NCBI RefSeq assembly: GCF_023544665.1
Contig: NZ_JAMJFL010000009.1
Span: 1 to 64,000, forward strand
Source of the DNA: Streptomyces sp. YS415
GTDB lineage: Bacteria > Actinomycetota > Actinomycetes > Streptomycetales > Streptomycetaceae
Direction: 5' to 3'
Length of the DNA: 64,000 bases
Part shown: positions 35,821 to 43,973 of the stretch, piece by piece
Position numbering within the stretch: position 1 is the first letter of the stretch
Layout: each line of letters opens with the position of its first letter
Program-made: the position numbers and the translations under genes
Notes under the pieces: generated by a model
The model's database searches: none
Seen by the model: the letters and a program-made list of their open reading frames with translations, nothing else
Told to the model about the DNA's origin: nothing

Positions 35821-36904
35821 TCGGGCGGACGTCGGGTGCGATCTGGACGCTCGGCGTGGCCCGGACGATGGTGATGACCCGGTCCGTCGCCTCCAGGGTG
35901 CCGACGGCCGGGTCGTCGTATCCGAGCACCCGGTGCCCGCGTACGACGCTCACCACCAGGTCGGACGTCTCTCGGGGGCCCTTGCCGACCTCGGCCTTTA
36001 TGACCGGCCGCTCGATGAGGTCGAGCCCGCTGCCCTGCTGGATCAGGTCCTCCATCACCATGCCGGCCGCCGGGCTGAGCACCGACAGGCCGAGCAGCCG
36101 TCCGGCCGCGCTGGCGCTGGTGATGACCGCGTCGGCGCCGGACTGCTTGAGCAGCGGGGCGTTCTCCTCCTCGCGGACCGCGGCCACGATCTTCGCCCCG
36201 CGGTTGAGCTGGCGGGCCGTGAGCGTGACCAGTACGGCGGTGTCGTCGCGCTGGGTGGCAATGATGATTTTCCGGGCCTTGTGCACCTCGGCCCGCCTCA
36301 GCACATCGCTGCGGGTGGCGTCCCCGACGATCCCCGCGTAGCCCTCGGCGGTCGCGGCGTCGATCACCTTGCTTGAGGGGTCGACCACCACCACTTGCTC
36401 CTTCTTCAGCCCCGTCGCGCAGACGGTCTGGATCGCCGAGCGCCCCTTGGTCCCGAAGCCGACGACGACGGTGTGGTCGCGCAAGGCGGACCTCCAGCGG
36501 TTCAGACGCCATTCCTCCCGGGTGCGTTCGGTGAGGACCTCCAGCGTGGTGCCGACCAGGATGATCAGGAACAGCACACGCATGGGCGTGATGACAAGGA
36601 TGTTGGTGAGCCGGGCGGTGTCGCTGACCGGCGTGATGTCGCCGTAGCCCGTGGTGGAGAGGGTGACGGTCGCGTAGTAGAAGGCGTCGAGGAAGTCGAC
36701 GCTGCCGTCGGAGTTGTCGGTGTAGCCGTCGCGTTCGATGTAGACGATGAGCGCGCAGACCACCAGCAGTGTCAGCGCCATGATCACCCGCTTGGCGACC
36801 TGGCGGAACGGGTGCTCCACCACCTTCTTCGGCAGCTTCACCCGGTGGGTCACCAGGTGCTCGTCCGGCTGGCGCGCGATGGCGTCCTGGCCCGGAAGTT
36901 TCAC
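35807..36904 (-). CDS. Potassium channel with RCK/TrkA-N domain
   Basis: A 365-aa membrane protein. One helix (about 40-60, VIMALTLLVVCALIVYI), a pore loop with the selectivity filter TTGYGD in YYATVTLSTTGYGDITP, and a second helix (about 105-125) form a two-helix K+ channel subunit. The cytoplasmic part has a TrkA-N/RCK nucleotide-binding domain (HTVVVGFGTKGRSAIQTV) and a second RCK-like segment, so opening should respond to nucleotide or ion ligands. The GTG at 36904 overlaps the moeA stop as GTGA; a GTG at 36913 is also in frame. Both lie inside or at the edge of a parS site. Confidence 0.92.
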   Translation of the reverse strand: MKLPGQDAIARQPDEHLVTHRVKLPKKVVEHPFRQVAKRVIMALTLLVVCALIVYIERDGYTDNSDGSVDFLDAFYYATVTLSTTGYGDITPVSDTARLTNILVITPMRVLFLIILVGTTLEVLTERTREEWRLNRWRSALRDHTVVVGFGTKGRSAIQTVCATGLKKEQVVVVDPSSKVIDAATAEGYAGIVGDATRSDVLRRAEVHKARKIIIATQRDDTAVLVTLTARQLNRGAKIVAAVREEENAPLLKQSGADAVITSASAAGRLLGLSVLSPAAGMVMEDLIQQGSGLDLIERPVIKAEVGKGPRETSDLVVSVVRGHRVLGYDDPAVGTLEATDRVITIVRATPSVQIAPDVRPIPQD

Positions 36905-36911
36905 GTGAAAC
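36898..36911. other. parS site embedded in the moeA/channel gene junction
   Basis: GTTTCACGTGAAAC is a perfect match to the Streptomyces parS consensus. On the minus strand it includes the last moeA codons and stop (TTC ACG TGA) and the GTG start of the channel gene. ParB bound here would sit on an active coding junction, 35 kb from the other parS in the window. Confidence 0.92.
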
Positions 36912-38256
36912 ACACCCCGATCCCGGCGGACGCCCACGGCAGGTCCAGCAGTTCCGCCTCCGCACCGGCCGCGGTCCCGCCCGGCGGTACGACGGCCAGC
37001 GCGTCGGCGCCCGCGATGCCCCGCAGCATCGCCGGGCCGTTGTAGTGCAGCGGCACGGCGTGGTCGCCGCGCAGCACGACCGGCACGAGCCGGGTGTCGT
37101 ACGGATGCCCGTGTGCCGCGTCCCGCAGGGGCAGTGTGTACGGCTCGGGGGCGGGGCGGGCCGTGAGGGCGCGCAGCAGGGGCTCGGCGAGCGTCAGCAG
37201 GCCGGAGACGGCCGCGAGGGGATTGCCGGGCAGGCCGACCAGGTGCTGGCTCTCCTTGGTGCGGGCCAGCAGCATGGGGTGGCCGGGGCGCACCTTGACG
37301 CTGTCGACCAGGAGTTCGGCGCCCAGGCGGCGCAGGGTGGGGTGGACGTGGTCCACGGGGCCGGAGGCGGTGCCGCCGGTGGTGACGATCAGCTCGGCCT
37401 CGGAGTAGGCGATGGCCTTGTGCAGCGCCTCGGCGTCGTCGCCGAGCCGGCGCACGGTGGTGACCTCGGCGCCGAGCGCGCGCAGCCAGGGCGGCAGCAT
37501 CGGGCCGAGCGCGTCCCGGATCAGCCCGTCGTGCGGCAGCCCCTCGGTGAGCAGCTCGTCGCCCAGGACGAGCACTTCCACGCTCGGGCGGGGCAGGGCG
37601 GTGACGGTGTCGTAGCCCGCCGCGGCGGCGAGGCCCAGGACGGCCGGGGTCACCAGGGTGCCGACGGCGAGGAGGTGGTCGCCGGAGCGGCACTCCTGGC
37701 CGCGGGGCCGGATGTCGTGGCCGTGCGGGAGGTCGCGGCCGGCGTGCAGGTGGCCCTTGTCGTCGGTGCGGCCGTGTTCGCTGCGCAGTACGGCGGTGGT
37801 GTCCGGGGGGATCCGGGCGCCGGTGGCGATCCGGGCGGCCTCGCCGTCGGTGAGCGGGGCGGGCGCCGCGTGTCCGGCGAGGACGCCGCTCTCCCGTACG
37901 GCCCACGGGCCCGGTCCGGCGACCGCCCAGCCGTCCATGGCGGAGGTGTCGAAGGAGGGCAGGTCGGTGAGGGCGGTGAGGGGGGCGGCCAGGGTGAGGC
38001 CGAGGGCCTCGTCGAGCGGGACGGAGACGGGGGCGCGGCGGGCGCCGGGGCGGCGGCCCGCGTGGGCCGCGAGGGCGCGGGCCTCGGGCCAGGGGGTGGC
38101 CCGGTGGTGCTCGGCCGGGGGCCGCGGGGCGCTGTCGGGCCGGGGGCGCGGGGCGGGGGTGTGATCGCCGGTGGGGCGGTTCTCCTTCACGAGCGCCAGT
38201 ACCTCCTCGACGTCGAGGTCCTCGGCGTCCTCGTCCCGGACGCTGCGGGCGGTCAT
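36901..38256 (-). CDS. moeA: Molybdopterin molybdotransferase MoeA
   Basis: A 451-aa enzyme that inserts molybdate into adenylylated molybdopterin in molybdenum cofactor synthesis. Recognisable blocks: FDTSAMDGWAVAG (substrate-binding domain), LVLGDELLTEG, IVTTGGTASGPVDHVHPTL (MPT-binding domain) and LVGLPGNPLAAVSGLL, then the C-terminal beta domain ending GIGVCFT. The first 60 residues are a charged and Pro-rich extension not typical of E. coli MoeA. The ATG at 38256 overlaps the mobA stop (ATGA) and its own stop overlaps the channel start, so mobA-moeA-channel is one coupled transcript. Confidence 0.94.
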   Translation of the reverse strand: MTARSVRDEDAEDLDVEEVLALVKENRPTGDHTPAPRPRPDSAPRPPAEHHRATPWPEARALAAHAGRRPGARRAPVSVPLDEALGLTLAAPLTALTDLPSFDTSAMDGWAVAGPGPWAVRESGVLAGHAAPAPLTDGEAARIATGARIPPDTTAVLRSEHGRTDDKGHLHAGRDLPHGHDIRPRGQECRSGDHLLAVGTLVTPAVLGLAAAAGYDTVTALPRPSVEVLVLGDELLTEGLPHDGLIRDALGPMLPPWLRALGAEVTTVRRLGDDAEALHKAIAYSEAELIVTTGGTASGPVDHVHPTLRRLGAELLVDSVKVRPGHPMLLARTKESQHLVGLPGNPLAAVSGLLTLAEPLLRALTARPAPEPYTLPLRDAAHGHPYDTRLVPVVLRGDHAVPLHYNGPAMLRGIAGADALAVVPPGGTAAGAEAELLDLPWASAGIGVCFT

Positions 38257-39164
38257 CCGGCGTCCGGGGTGGAGTGGGGTTCCGCGTCGGCGGTGGCGCC
38301 CGGGGTCTGCTCCGCCGCCCAGCGCGCGGCGAGGTCCACGGCCTTGCGGGCGGCCTCGGCGACCGCCTCGGGGCCGCCCTCGGCCCGTGCCGCCGCGTAG
38401 CCGACGAGGAAGGTGGTCAGCGGCGCCGCGGGACGCGCCACGCCGTGGGCGGCGTCGCGGGCGAGGTCCAGCAGGACCTTGGTGTCGACGTCGAGGTCGA
38501 TGCCCAGCTCGTCCTTGACTGCGGAAATCCATTCATCCAACACGTGCCCATGCTCCCTGATCCGTGCCCTGGCGGTGGCGATGTCGTCCCAGGTGTCGCA
38601 GTCGAAGGACGCGACGGGGTCGGGGACGCGGCTGAGGCGGAGCCCGGCGGTGAGCCGCCGCAGGGGCAGGCCGGTGAGGCCGCCGTGCTCCGTGGAAAGC
38701 GCGGCGAGCCCCTCGCGCAGCACCGGCGCCCGGTACGCGGCGACGAGGAACTGGTCGCGGCCGTCGGCGTCGGTGAGCAGGACCCCGTCGTCGGTGCTGT
38801 CCCGCAGGGCGGCCGGCAGCCGCCGGACCGTGCCCTCGTCGAGGAAGGGCAGATCGGCGGAGAGCACGACGACGAGGTCCGCCGTGGTGGGGCGCAGGCC
38901 GGCGGCGAGGGCGGCGAGCGGGCCGCCGCCGGGCGGGTCCTCGCGGGCCCAGGTCACCGGGCGTGCGGTGGGTCTGGGGTCGGCGACGACGACGGTGGTG
39001 CGCGCGCCGGCGCAGGCGGCGAGCACCCGGTCGAGCAGCGGGCGCCCGCCGACGCTCAGGCCGGGCTTGTCGGCGCCGCCGAGCCGCCGGGCCGCACCCC
39101 CGGCGAGCACGACGGCGTCGTACACCTCGGAACCCGGGTCGACCGGGGGCTCGTACGCGGTCAC
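38253..39164 (-). CDS. mobA: MobA-like nucleotidyltransferase fused to a DUF6457-type domain
   Basis: A 303-aa protein. Residues about 15-205 form an NTP-transferase domain with VVLAGGAARRLGGADKPGL (nucleotide loop) and LVVVLSADLPFLDEG, as in molybdenum cofactor guanylyltransferase MobA. Residues about 208-290 (LDEWISAVKDELGIDLDVD onward) are a separate helical domain of the DUF6457 type, usually a small stand-alone actinobacterial protein next to mobA; here the two are joined. The start is a GTG or ATG at 39164 with product MTAYEPPVDPG. It makes guanylated cofactor for enzymes not encoded in the window. Confidence 0.9.
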   Translation of the reverse strand: MTAYEPPVDPGSEVYDAVVLAGGAARRLGGADKPGLSVGGRPLLDRVLAACAGARTTVVVADPRPTARPVTWAREDPPGGGPLAALAAGLRPTTADLVVVLSADLPFLDEGTVRRLPAALRDSTDDGVLLTDADGRDQFLVAAYRAPVLREGLAALSTEHGGLTGLPLRRLTAGLRLSRVPDPVASFDCDTWDDIATARARIREHGHVLDEWISAVKDELGIDLDVDTKVLLDLARDAAHGVARPAAPLTTFLVGYAAARAEGGPEAVAEAARKAVDLAARWAAEQTPGATADAEPHSTPDAG

Positions 39165-39218
39165 CCCCTGAGTATGCGTGCCGCGCCGATCACAGGGAAT
39201 GCGGGGGCGGCCCCGCGA

Positions 39219-40577
39219 TCACAGGGTGCGCAGCAGGACCGCCGGCTGTTCCACGCAGTCCGCCACATGGCGCAGGAAGCCGCCCGCGGTGCCGCCGTCG
39301 CAGACCCGGTGGTCGAAGGTGAGCGAGAGCTGCACGACCTGACGCACCGCCAGCTCGCCCTGGTGCACCCACGGCTTGGGGATGATCCGGCCGACGCCGA
39401 GCATCGCGGCCTCGGGGTGGTTGATGATCGGGGTGGAGCCGTCGACGCCGAACACGCCGTAGTTGTTCAGCGTGAAGGTGCCGCCGGTGAGTTCCCCGGG
39501 GGTCAGGGCGCCGGTGCGGGCCGACTCGGTGAGCCGGGCGAACTCGGCGGTCAGCGATTCGGCGTCGCGCGCGTGGGCGTCCCGGACGACCGGGACGACC
39601 AGGCCCCGCTCGGTCTGCGCGGCGAAGCCGAGGTGGACGTGGTCGAACCGGACGACCTCCCTGGCCTCGGTGTCCACGCTGGAGTTGAGCTCGGGGAACC
39701 GGGCGAGGGCGGCGGTGCAGATCCGGGCGAGCAGGGCCAGCAGGGAGATCTTCGGTCCCCCCGCGGCGTTCATGGCGGCGCGGGCGCGCATCAGTTCGGT
39801 CGCGTCGGCGTCCACCCAGCAGGTGGCGTCGGGGATCTCGCGCCGGCTGCGGGAGAGCTTGTCGGCCACGGCACCGCGGACGCCCTTGAGGGGGGTGCGG
39901 GTCGTGCCGGGGGTGGCGGCGGTGACCGCGGGGGCGGGTGCCGGGGCGGTGCGTCCCTGGGCGGCGGCGGCAGCACGCAGGGCGTACTCCACGTCGGCGC
40001 GCAGGATCAGTCCGTCGGGACCGGAGCCTGTGAGCTCCCGCAGGTCGAGGCCGTTCTCGCGGGCGAGGCGGCGGACCAGGGGGGAGATCACGGGGACGGG
40101 ACCGTCGGTGACCTCGGGGGCGGCCTCGGGAGCGGCTTCTTGGGCCTGTGCCGGGGCGGGGGCCGCGGCACGCGCGGGGCCCTGGCCGTTCGCCGCCGCC
40201 GCGGCGGCCGGCGCGGGGCCGGTGGGCGCCGGCTGGGCCGGGCGGACCCGCCTGCGCCGCGCGGGGGCCTCGGAGGTGCCGTAGCCCACCAGCACATTGC
40301 CCGACCCCTCGGCCGCGTCGCCGGAGGCGTCCGCACCGACGGCGACCGTGATCAGCGGTGCCCCCACCGGAAGCTCCGTGCCCTCCTCGCCGAAGCGGGC
40401 GGTGACCACGCCGGCGTAGGGGCAGGGGACGTCGACCATCGCCTTGGCCGTCTCGACCTCGACGACCGGCTGGTCGACGGCGACGACATCGCCGACCTGG
40501 ACCAGCCAGCGCACGATCTCCGCCTCGGTGAGCCCCTCCCCGAGGTCGGGAAGCTTGAACTCCAACACCTGTGCCAT
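39219..40577 (-). CDS. bkdC: Branched-chain 2-oxoacid dehydrogenase E2, set 2
   Basis: A 452-aa lipoamide acyltransferase. Lipoyl domain about 3-80 with lipoyl-Lys in VEVETAKAMVDVP, long Ala/Pro/Gln-rich linker (about 105-165), subunit-binding domain (VRRLARENGLDLRELTGSGPDGLILRADV) and catalytic domain with TFDHRVCDGGTAGGF. The ATG at 40577 shares one base with the E1 beta stop (TGATG). The gene belongs to the leftward operon E1 alpha-E1 beta-E2 of set 2 and lies 54 bp upstream of the mobA start. Compared with set 1 the linker and active-site surroundings differ, so substrate preference may differ too. Confidence 0.95.
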   Translation of the reverse strand: MAQVLEFKLPDLGEGLTEAEIVRWLVQVGDVVAVDQPVVEVETAKAMVDVPCPYAGVVTARFGEEGTELPVGAPLITVAVGADASGDAAEGSGNVLVGYGTSEAPARRRRVRPAQPAPTGPAPAAAAAANGQGPARAAAPAPAQAQEAAPEAAPEVTDGPVPVISPLVRRLARENGLDLRELTGSGPDGLILRADVEYALRAAAAAQGRTAPAPAPAVTAATPGTTRTPLKGVRGAVADKLSRSRREIPDATCWVDADATELMRARAAMNAAGGPKISLLALLARICTAALARFPELNSSVDTEAREVVRFDHVHLGFAAQTERGLVVPVVRDAHARDAESLTAEFARLTESARTGALTPGELTGGTFTLNNYGVFGVDGSTPIINHPEAAMLGVGRIIPKPWVHQGELAVRQVVQLSLTFDHRVCDGGTAGGFLRHVADCVEQPAVLLRTL

Positions 40578-41581
40578 CAGCTCTCGGCCTCCCATTGCAG
40601 ACGCCCCACGGCGTCCAGGATCCGGTCCACGCCGGGCAGGTGGTGACGCTCCAGCATCGGCGGCGGGTAGGGGATGTCGAACCCGGCCACCCGGAGCACC
40701 GGCGCCTCCAGGTGGTGGAAGCAGCGCTCCGTGACGCGGGCCGCGATCTCCCCTCCCGGGCCGCCGAACCCGCCCGACTCGTGCACGACGACCGCTCGCC
40801 CGGTCCGCCGGACCGAGGCGCAGACCGTGTCGTCGTCGAACGGCACCAGCGAGCGCAGGTCGACGACTTCGAGGTCCCACCCCTCCTCCCGGGCCGCCTC
40901 GGCGGCTTCGAGGCAGACGGGAACGGACGGACCGTACGTGATGAGCGTGGCGCTCCGGCCCGAGCGCCGCACCACCGCGCGGCCGATCGGTTCAACGCTC
41001 TGCGGCTCCTCGGGGTTCCAGGAGTCCTTCGACCAGTACAGGCGCTTGGGCTCCAGGAAGACGACCGGGTCGTCGGAGGCAATGGAGGCGCGCAGCAGGC
41101 CGTAGGCGTCGGCGACGGTGGCGGGGGTGACGACATGGAGCCCCGGGGTCGCCATGTAGTACGCCTCGGAGGAGTCGCTGTGGTGCTCGACGCCGCCGAT
41201 GCCGCCGCCGTAGGGCACGCGGATGGTCAGGGGCAGGGGCATGGCGCCGCGGGTGCGGTTGCGCATCTTCGCGACATGGCTGATCAGCTGCTCGAACGCC
41301 GGGTAGGCGAAGGCGTCGAACTGCATCTCCACGACCGGGCGCAGGCCGTACATGGCCATGCCGACCGCGGTGCCGAGGATGCCGGCCTCGGCGAGCGGGG
41401 TGTCGGTGCAGCGGTCCTCGCCGAACTCCTTGGCGAGTCCGTCGGTGACCCGGAAGACACCGCCGAGGGTGCCGACGTCCTCGCCCATGACGTGCACGGA
41501 CGGGTCGTCCGCCATGGCGTCGCGCATCGCGCGCGTGAGGGCCTGTGCCATGGTGGCGGGCTTCACCGCGACGGTGGTCAT
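40577..41581 (-). CDS. bkdB: Branched-chain 2-oxoacid dehydrogenase E1 beta, set 2
   Basis: A 334-aa subunit with VHVMGEDVGTLGGVFRVTDGL, RVPYGGGIGGVEHHSDSSEA and the C-terminal LEVVDLRSLVPFDDDTV block. About ten extra N-terminal residues precede the homology. Start and stop overlap both neighbours (ATGA with E1 alpha, TGATG with E2), so translation of the three subunits is coupled and stoichiometric, which set 1 also nearly achieves. Confidence 0.95.
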   Translation of the reverse strand: MTTVAVKPATMAQALTRAMRDAMADDPSVHVMGEDVGTLGGVFRVTDGLAKEFGEDRCTDTPLAEAGILGTAVGMAMYGLRPVVEMQFDAFAYPAFEQLISHVAKMRNRTRGAMPLPLTIRVPYGGGIGGVEHHSDSSEAYYMATPGLHVVTPATVADAYGLLRASIASDDPVVFLEPKRLYWSKDSWNPEEPQSVEPIGRAVVRRSGRSATLITYGPSVPVCLEAAEAAREEGWDLEVVDLRSLVPFDDDTVCASVRRTGRAVVVHESGGFGGPGGEIAARVTERCFHHLEAPVLRVAGFDIPYPPPMLERHHLPGVDRILDAVGRLQWEAES

Positions 41582-42708
41582 CCCAGGTCCCCCTCGGCGT
41601 CCAGCTCGGCCTGCAGCTGTGCCTGCTGTTCGCGCAGTTGCGGTGTGGGCTCGGCGTACACATGGGCGAACAGGTCCCGGGGGTCGAGCTGCGGGTCCTG
41701 GTTCATGCGGTCGCGCAGGTCGGCGGCCATCGCCTCGGCGGCGTCCCGCGCGGCCTGCTTGCCGGCCTCGTCGAGCAGGCCGCGCTCGGTCAGCTCGTGC
41801 TCCAGCAGGGTGATCGGGTCGTGTCCGCGCCAGGTCTCGACCTCGGAGTCACCGCGGTAGCGGGTGGCGTCGTCGGCGTTGGTGTGGGCGTCGATCCGGT
41901 AGGTGACCGCCTCGATGAGGGTGGGGCCGCCGCCGGCCCGCGCGTGGCGCACCGCGTCGGAGAGCACCTCGTGCACGGCGGCGGCGTCGTTGCCGTCCAC
42001 CAGCCGGCCGGGGATGCCGTAGCCGACGGCCTTGTGGGCCAGCGACGGGGCCGCGGTCTGCTTGGCGAGCGGGACGGAGATGGCGAAGCCGTTGTTCTGG
42101 ACCAGGAAGACGACCGGCGCCTGCCACACGGCGGCGAAGTTGAGCGCCTCGTGGAAGTCGCCCTCGCTGGTGCCGCCGTCGCCGACCAGGGCGAGCGCGA
42201 CCACGTCGTCGCCCTTGAGGCGGGCGGCGTGGGCGAGGCCGACGGCGTGCGGGAGCTGGGTGGCGAGCGGCGTGCTCAGGGGGGCGACGCGGTGCTCGCG
42301 GGGGTCGTAGCCGGTGTGCCAGTCGCCGCGCAGCAGCGTGAGCGCCTGGACGGGGTCCACTCCGCGGGCGACGGCGGCGAGGGTGTCGCGGTAGCTCGGG
42401 AAGAGCCAGTCGCGCTCCTCGAGGGCGAGCGCGGCGGCGACCTCGCAGGCCTCCTGGCCGGTGCTGGACGGGTAGACGGCGAGCCGGCCCTGCTTGGTCA
42501 GGGCGGTGGCCTGGGTGTTGTACCGACGGCCGCGCACCAGTTCGGCGTACAGGCGGCGTAGCAGACCGGGGTCAACCCGGTCCGCCGCTTCCGTGCCGAG
42601 GACGCGGTAGGGCTCCGCGTCGGGCAGCAGCGGCGCGGGGTCGGTGCGGGGCTGCCAGGCGGGCGGCGGCGATGGCCGGTACGCGCCCCGCTGCTCCATG
42701 ACCGTCAT
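41578..42708 (-). CDS. bkdA: Branched-chain 2-oxoacid dehydrogenase E1 alpha, set 2
   Basis: A 376-aa thiamine-diphosphate subunit with LVGDGGTSEGDFHEALNF...QNNGFAIS. It begins MTVMEQRGAYRPSP behind GAGGAGG at 8 nt. It opens the second bkd operon, reading away from the AsnC gene. The 175-bp divergent region holds a TetR-type palindrome (42769-42782) and an inverted pair of DnaA-like boxes (42812-42843). Two bkd sets about 12 kb apart are known in S. avermitilis, where one is needed for avermectin starters. Confidence 0.95.
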   Translation of the reverse strand: MTVMEQRGAYRPSPPPAWQPRTDPAPLLPDAEPYRVLGTEAADRVDPGLLRRLYAELVRGRRYNTQATALTKQGRLAVYPSSTGQEACEVAAALALEERDWLFPSYRDTLAAVARGVDPVQALTLLRGDWHTGYDPREHRVAPLSTPLATQLPHAVGLAHAARLKGDDVVALALVGDGGTSEGDFHEALNFAAVWQAPVVFLVQNNGFAISVPLAKQTAAPSLAHKAVGYGIPGRLVDGNDAAAVHEVLSDAVRHARAGGGPTLIEAVTYRIDAHTNADDATRYRGDSEVETWRGHDPITLLEHELTERGLLDEAGKQAARDAAEAMAADLRDRMNQDPQLDPRDLFAHVYAEPTPQLREQQAQLQAELDAEGDLG

Positions 42709-42768
42709 GACGGCACCTCCTCGTGGGAGTGGCTACGGGAGGCGCGTCGGCTGTGACCCGCCTCACCT

Positions 42769-42782
42769 ACCGATTGTTCGGT
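42769..42782. promoter_or_regulatory. TetR-type operator candidate in the bkd/asnC divergent region
   Basis: ACCGATTGTTCGGT is a near-palindrome differing by one base from ACCGATCGTTCGGT at 45544-45557, which lies upstream of the TetR operon itself. It is 61 bp upstream of the bkd set 2 start. Motifs of the form ACCGA-N4-TCGGT are typical of TetR regulators of acyl-CoA metabolism. Confidence 0.65.
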
Positions 42783-42811
42783 CGTCGGCACATTTTGGCT
42801 ACAGGCGCCGC

Positions 42812-42843
42812 CAGGCTGTGGACAAACGGTTCTCCACAGCCTG
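42812..42843. promoter_or_regulatory. Inverted repeat made of two facing DnaA-box-like sequences
   Basis: CAGGCTGTGGA and TCCACAGCCTG form an 11-bp perfect inverted repeat with a 10-nt spacer, 41 bp upstream of the AsnC start. It contains TGTGGACAA (42817-42825, reverse of TTGTCCACA) and TTCTCCACA (42830-42838), both fitting the Streptomyces DnaA box. It may instead be the AsnC autoregulatory operator. Confidence 0.6.
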
Positions 42844-42883
42844 CAATGAACGCAGGACGTCCACGGCAGGAAGGCGGGGGGAC

Positions 42884-43381
42884 ATGGCACCTGAACAAAT
42901 GGCCGAGGGCCCCGAGGGTCCCGCCCTGCCGCCGCCGCGGCCCCTCGACGCCATCGATCAGGACATCCTGCAGATGCTCCAGGCGGACGGCCGCGCCTCG
43001 ATACGGTCCGTCGCCGAACGGGTGCACGTCTCGCGGGCCAACGCCTACGCGCGCATCAACCGCCTCATCGAGGACGGCGTCATCCGGGGCTTCGGCGCCC
43101 GCGTCGACCATGAGCGCGCGGGGCACGGGACGTCGGCGTACATCACCCTGAAGATCGTGCAGAACAGCTGGCGCACGGTGCGCGAGCAGCTCAGGGAGCT
43201 GCCCGGGGCCTCCCACATCGCGCTGGTGGGGGGCGACTTCGACGTCCTGCTGCTGGTGCACACGCCCGACAACCGGGCGCTGCGCGAACTGGTGCTCACC
43301 CGGCTCCAGGCCATCCCCGAGGTGCTCAGCACCCGCACCCTGCTGGTGTTCGAGGAGGAGGACCTGGAGCCGCAGGGCTGA
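42884..43381 (+). CDS. Lrp/AsnC-family regulator, divergent from bkd set 2
   Basis: A 165-aa regulator. The winged helix (about 22-75) has LDAIDQDILQMLQADGRASI and AERVHVSRANAYARINRLIEDGVIRGF; the RAM ligand-binding domain follows (GTSAYITLKIVQ, LVGGDFDVLLLVHTPD). AsnC proteins next to bkd operons (BkdR) sense branched-chain amino acids and control the operon, so the same job is likely here. The ATG at 42884 is preferred; the reading frame runs further upstream but without homology. It ends 1 bp before the convergent TetR gene. Confidence 0.93.
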   Translation: MAPEQMAEGPEGPALPPPRPLDAIDQDILQMLQADGRASIRSVAERVHVSRANAYARINRLIEDGVIRGFGARVDHERAGHGTSAYITLKIVQNSWRTVREQLRELPGASHIALVGGDFDVLLLVHTPDNRALRELVLTRLQAIPEVLSTRTLLVFEEEDLEPQG

Positions 43382-43382
43382 C

Positions 43383-43973
43383 TCAGGCGGCCCGGCGCAG
43401 GCCGCCGAAGACCAGCTGCACGACGGCGTCGGCGACCTCGCGCTCGTTCATGCCCCGGCCGTCCGGGCGGTACCACTCGACGATCGAGTTGATCATCCCG
43501 AAGACGAGCCGGGTGGCGAGCCGCACCTCCACGTCCCCGCGCACGTCCCCGTCGGCGGCCGCCGCCCTCAGCAGGTCGGCGACCTTGTGGTCGAAGTCGC
43601 GGCGCCGCTCCAGGGCCCACCGCTCGGTGTCGGTGTTGCCGCGCACCCGCAGCAGCAGCGTCACGTAGGGCAGCTCGGCTATAAGTACCTCGACCATGCG
43701 CCGCACGACGTGCTCCAGGCGGTCGGAGGCGGGCCCCCCGCGCGCGGGGGGCTCGTCGAGGATCGCGAAGAGGCCGTCGAGCGCCCGGCTCACGGCGCGG
43801 CGCAGCAGCTCCTCCTTGCCGGTGACGTGGTGGTAGATCGACGACTTGGAGATGCCGGCCGCGCGCGAGAGGTGCTCCATGGAGGTGCCGTCGTAGCCGC
43901 GCTCGTTGAAGACCCGCACGGCGACCGTCAGCAGCGTCTCGGGGGTGTACGTGTCGCGCTTGGCGGTGGTCAT
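43383..43973 (-). CDS. TetR/AcrR-family regulator
   Basis: A 196-aa repressor with an N-terminal helix-turn-helix (about 12-58, TSMEHLSRAAGISKSSIYHHVTGKEELL) and a helical ligand domain ending VADAVVQLVFGGLRRAA. It overlaps the 3-hydroxyacyl-CoA dehydrogenase gene by 4 bp (ATGA) and must be co-transcribed with it from the region divergent to paaN. A palindrome there recurs before bkd set 2, which suggests that this protein controls both regions, probably with an acyl-CoA or phenylacetyl-CoA ligand (inference). Confidence 0.92.
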   Translation of the reverse strand: MTTAKRDTYTPETLLTVAVRVFNERGYDGTSMEHLSRAAGISKSSIYHHVTGKEELLRRAVSRALDGLFAILDEPPARGGPASDRLEHVVRRMVEVLIAELPYVTLLLRVRGNTDTERWALERRRDFDHKVADLLRAAAADGDVRGDVEVRLATRLVFGMINSIVEWYRPDGRGMNEREVADAVVQLVFGGLRRAA

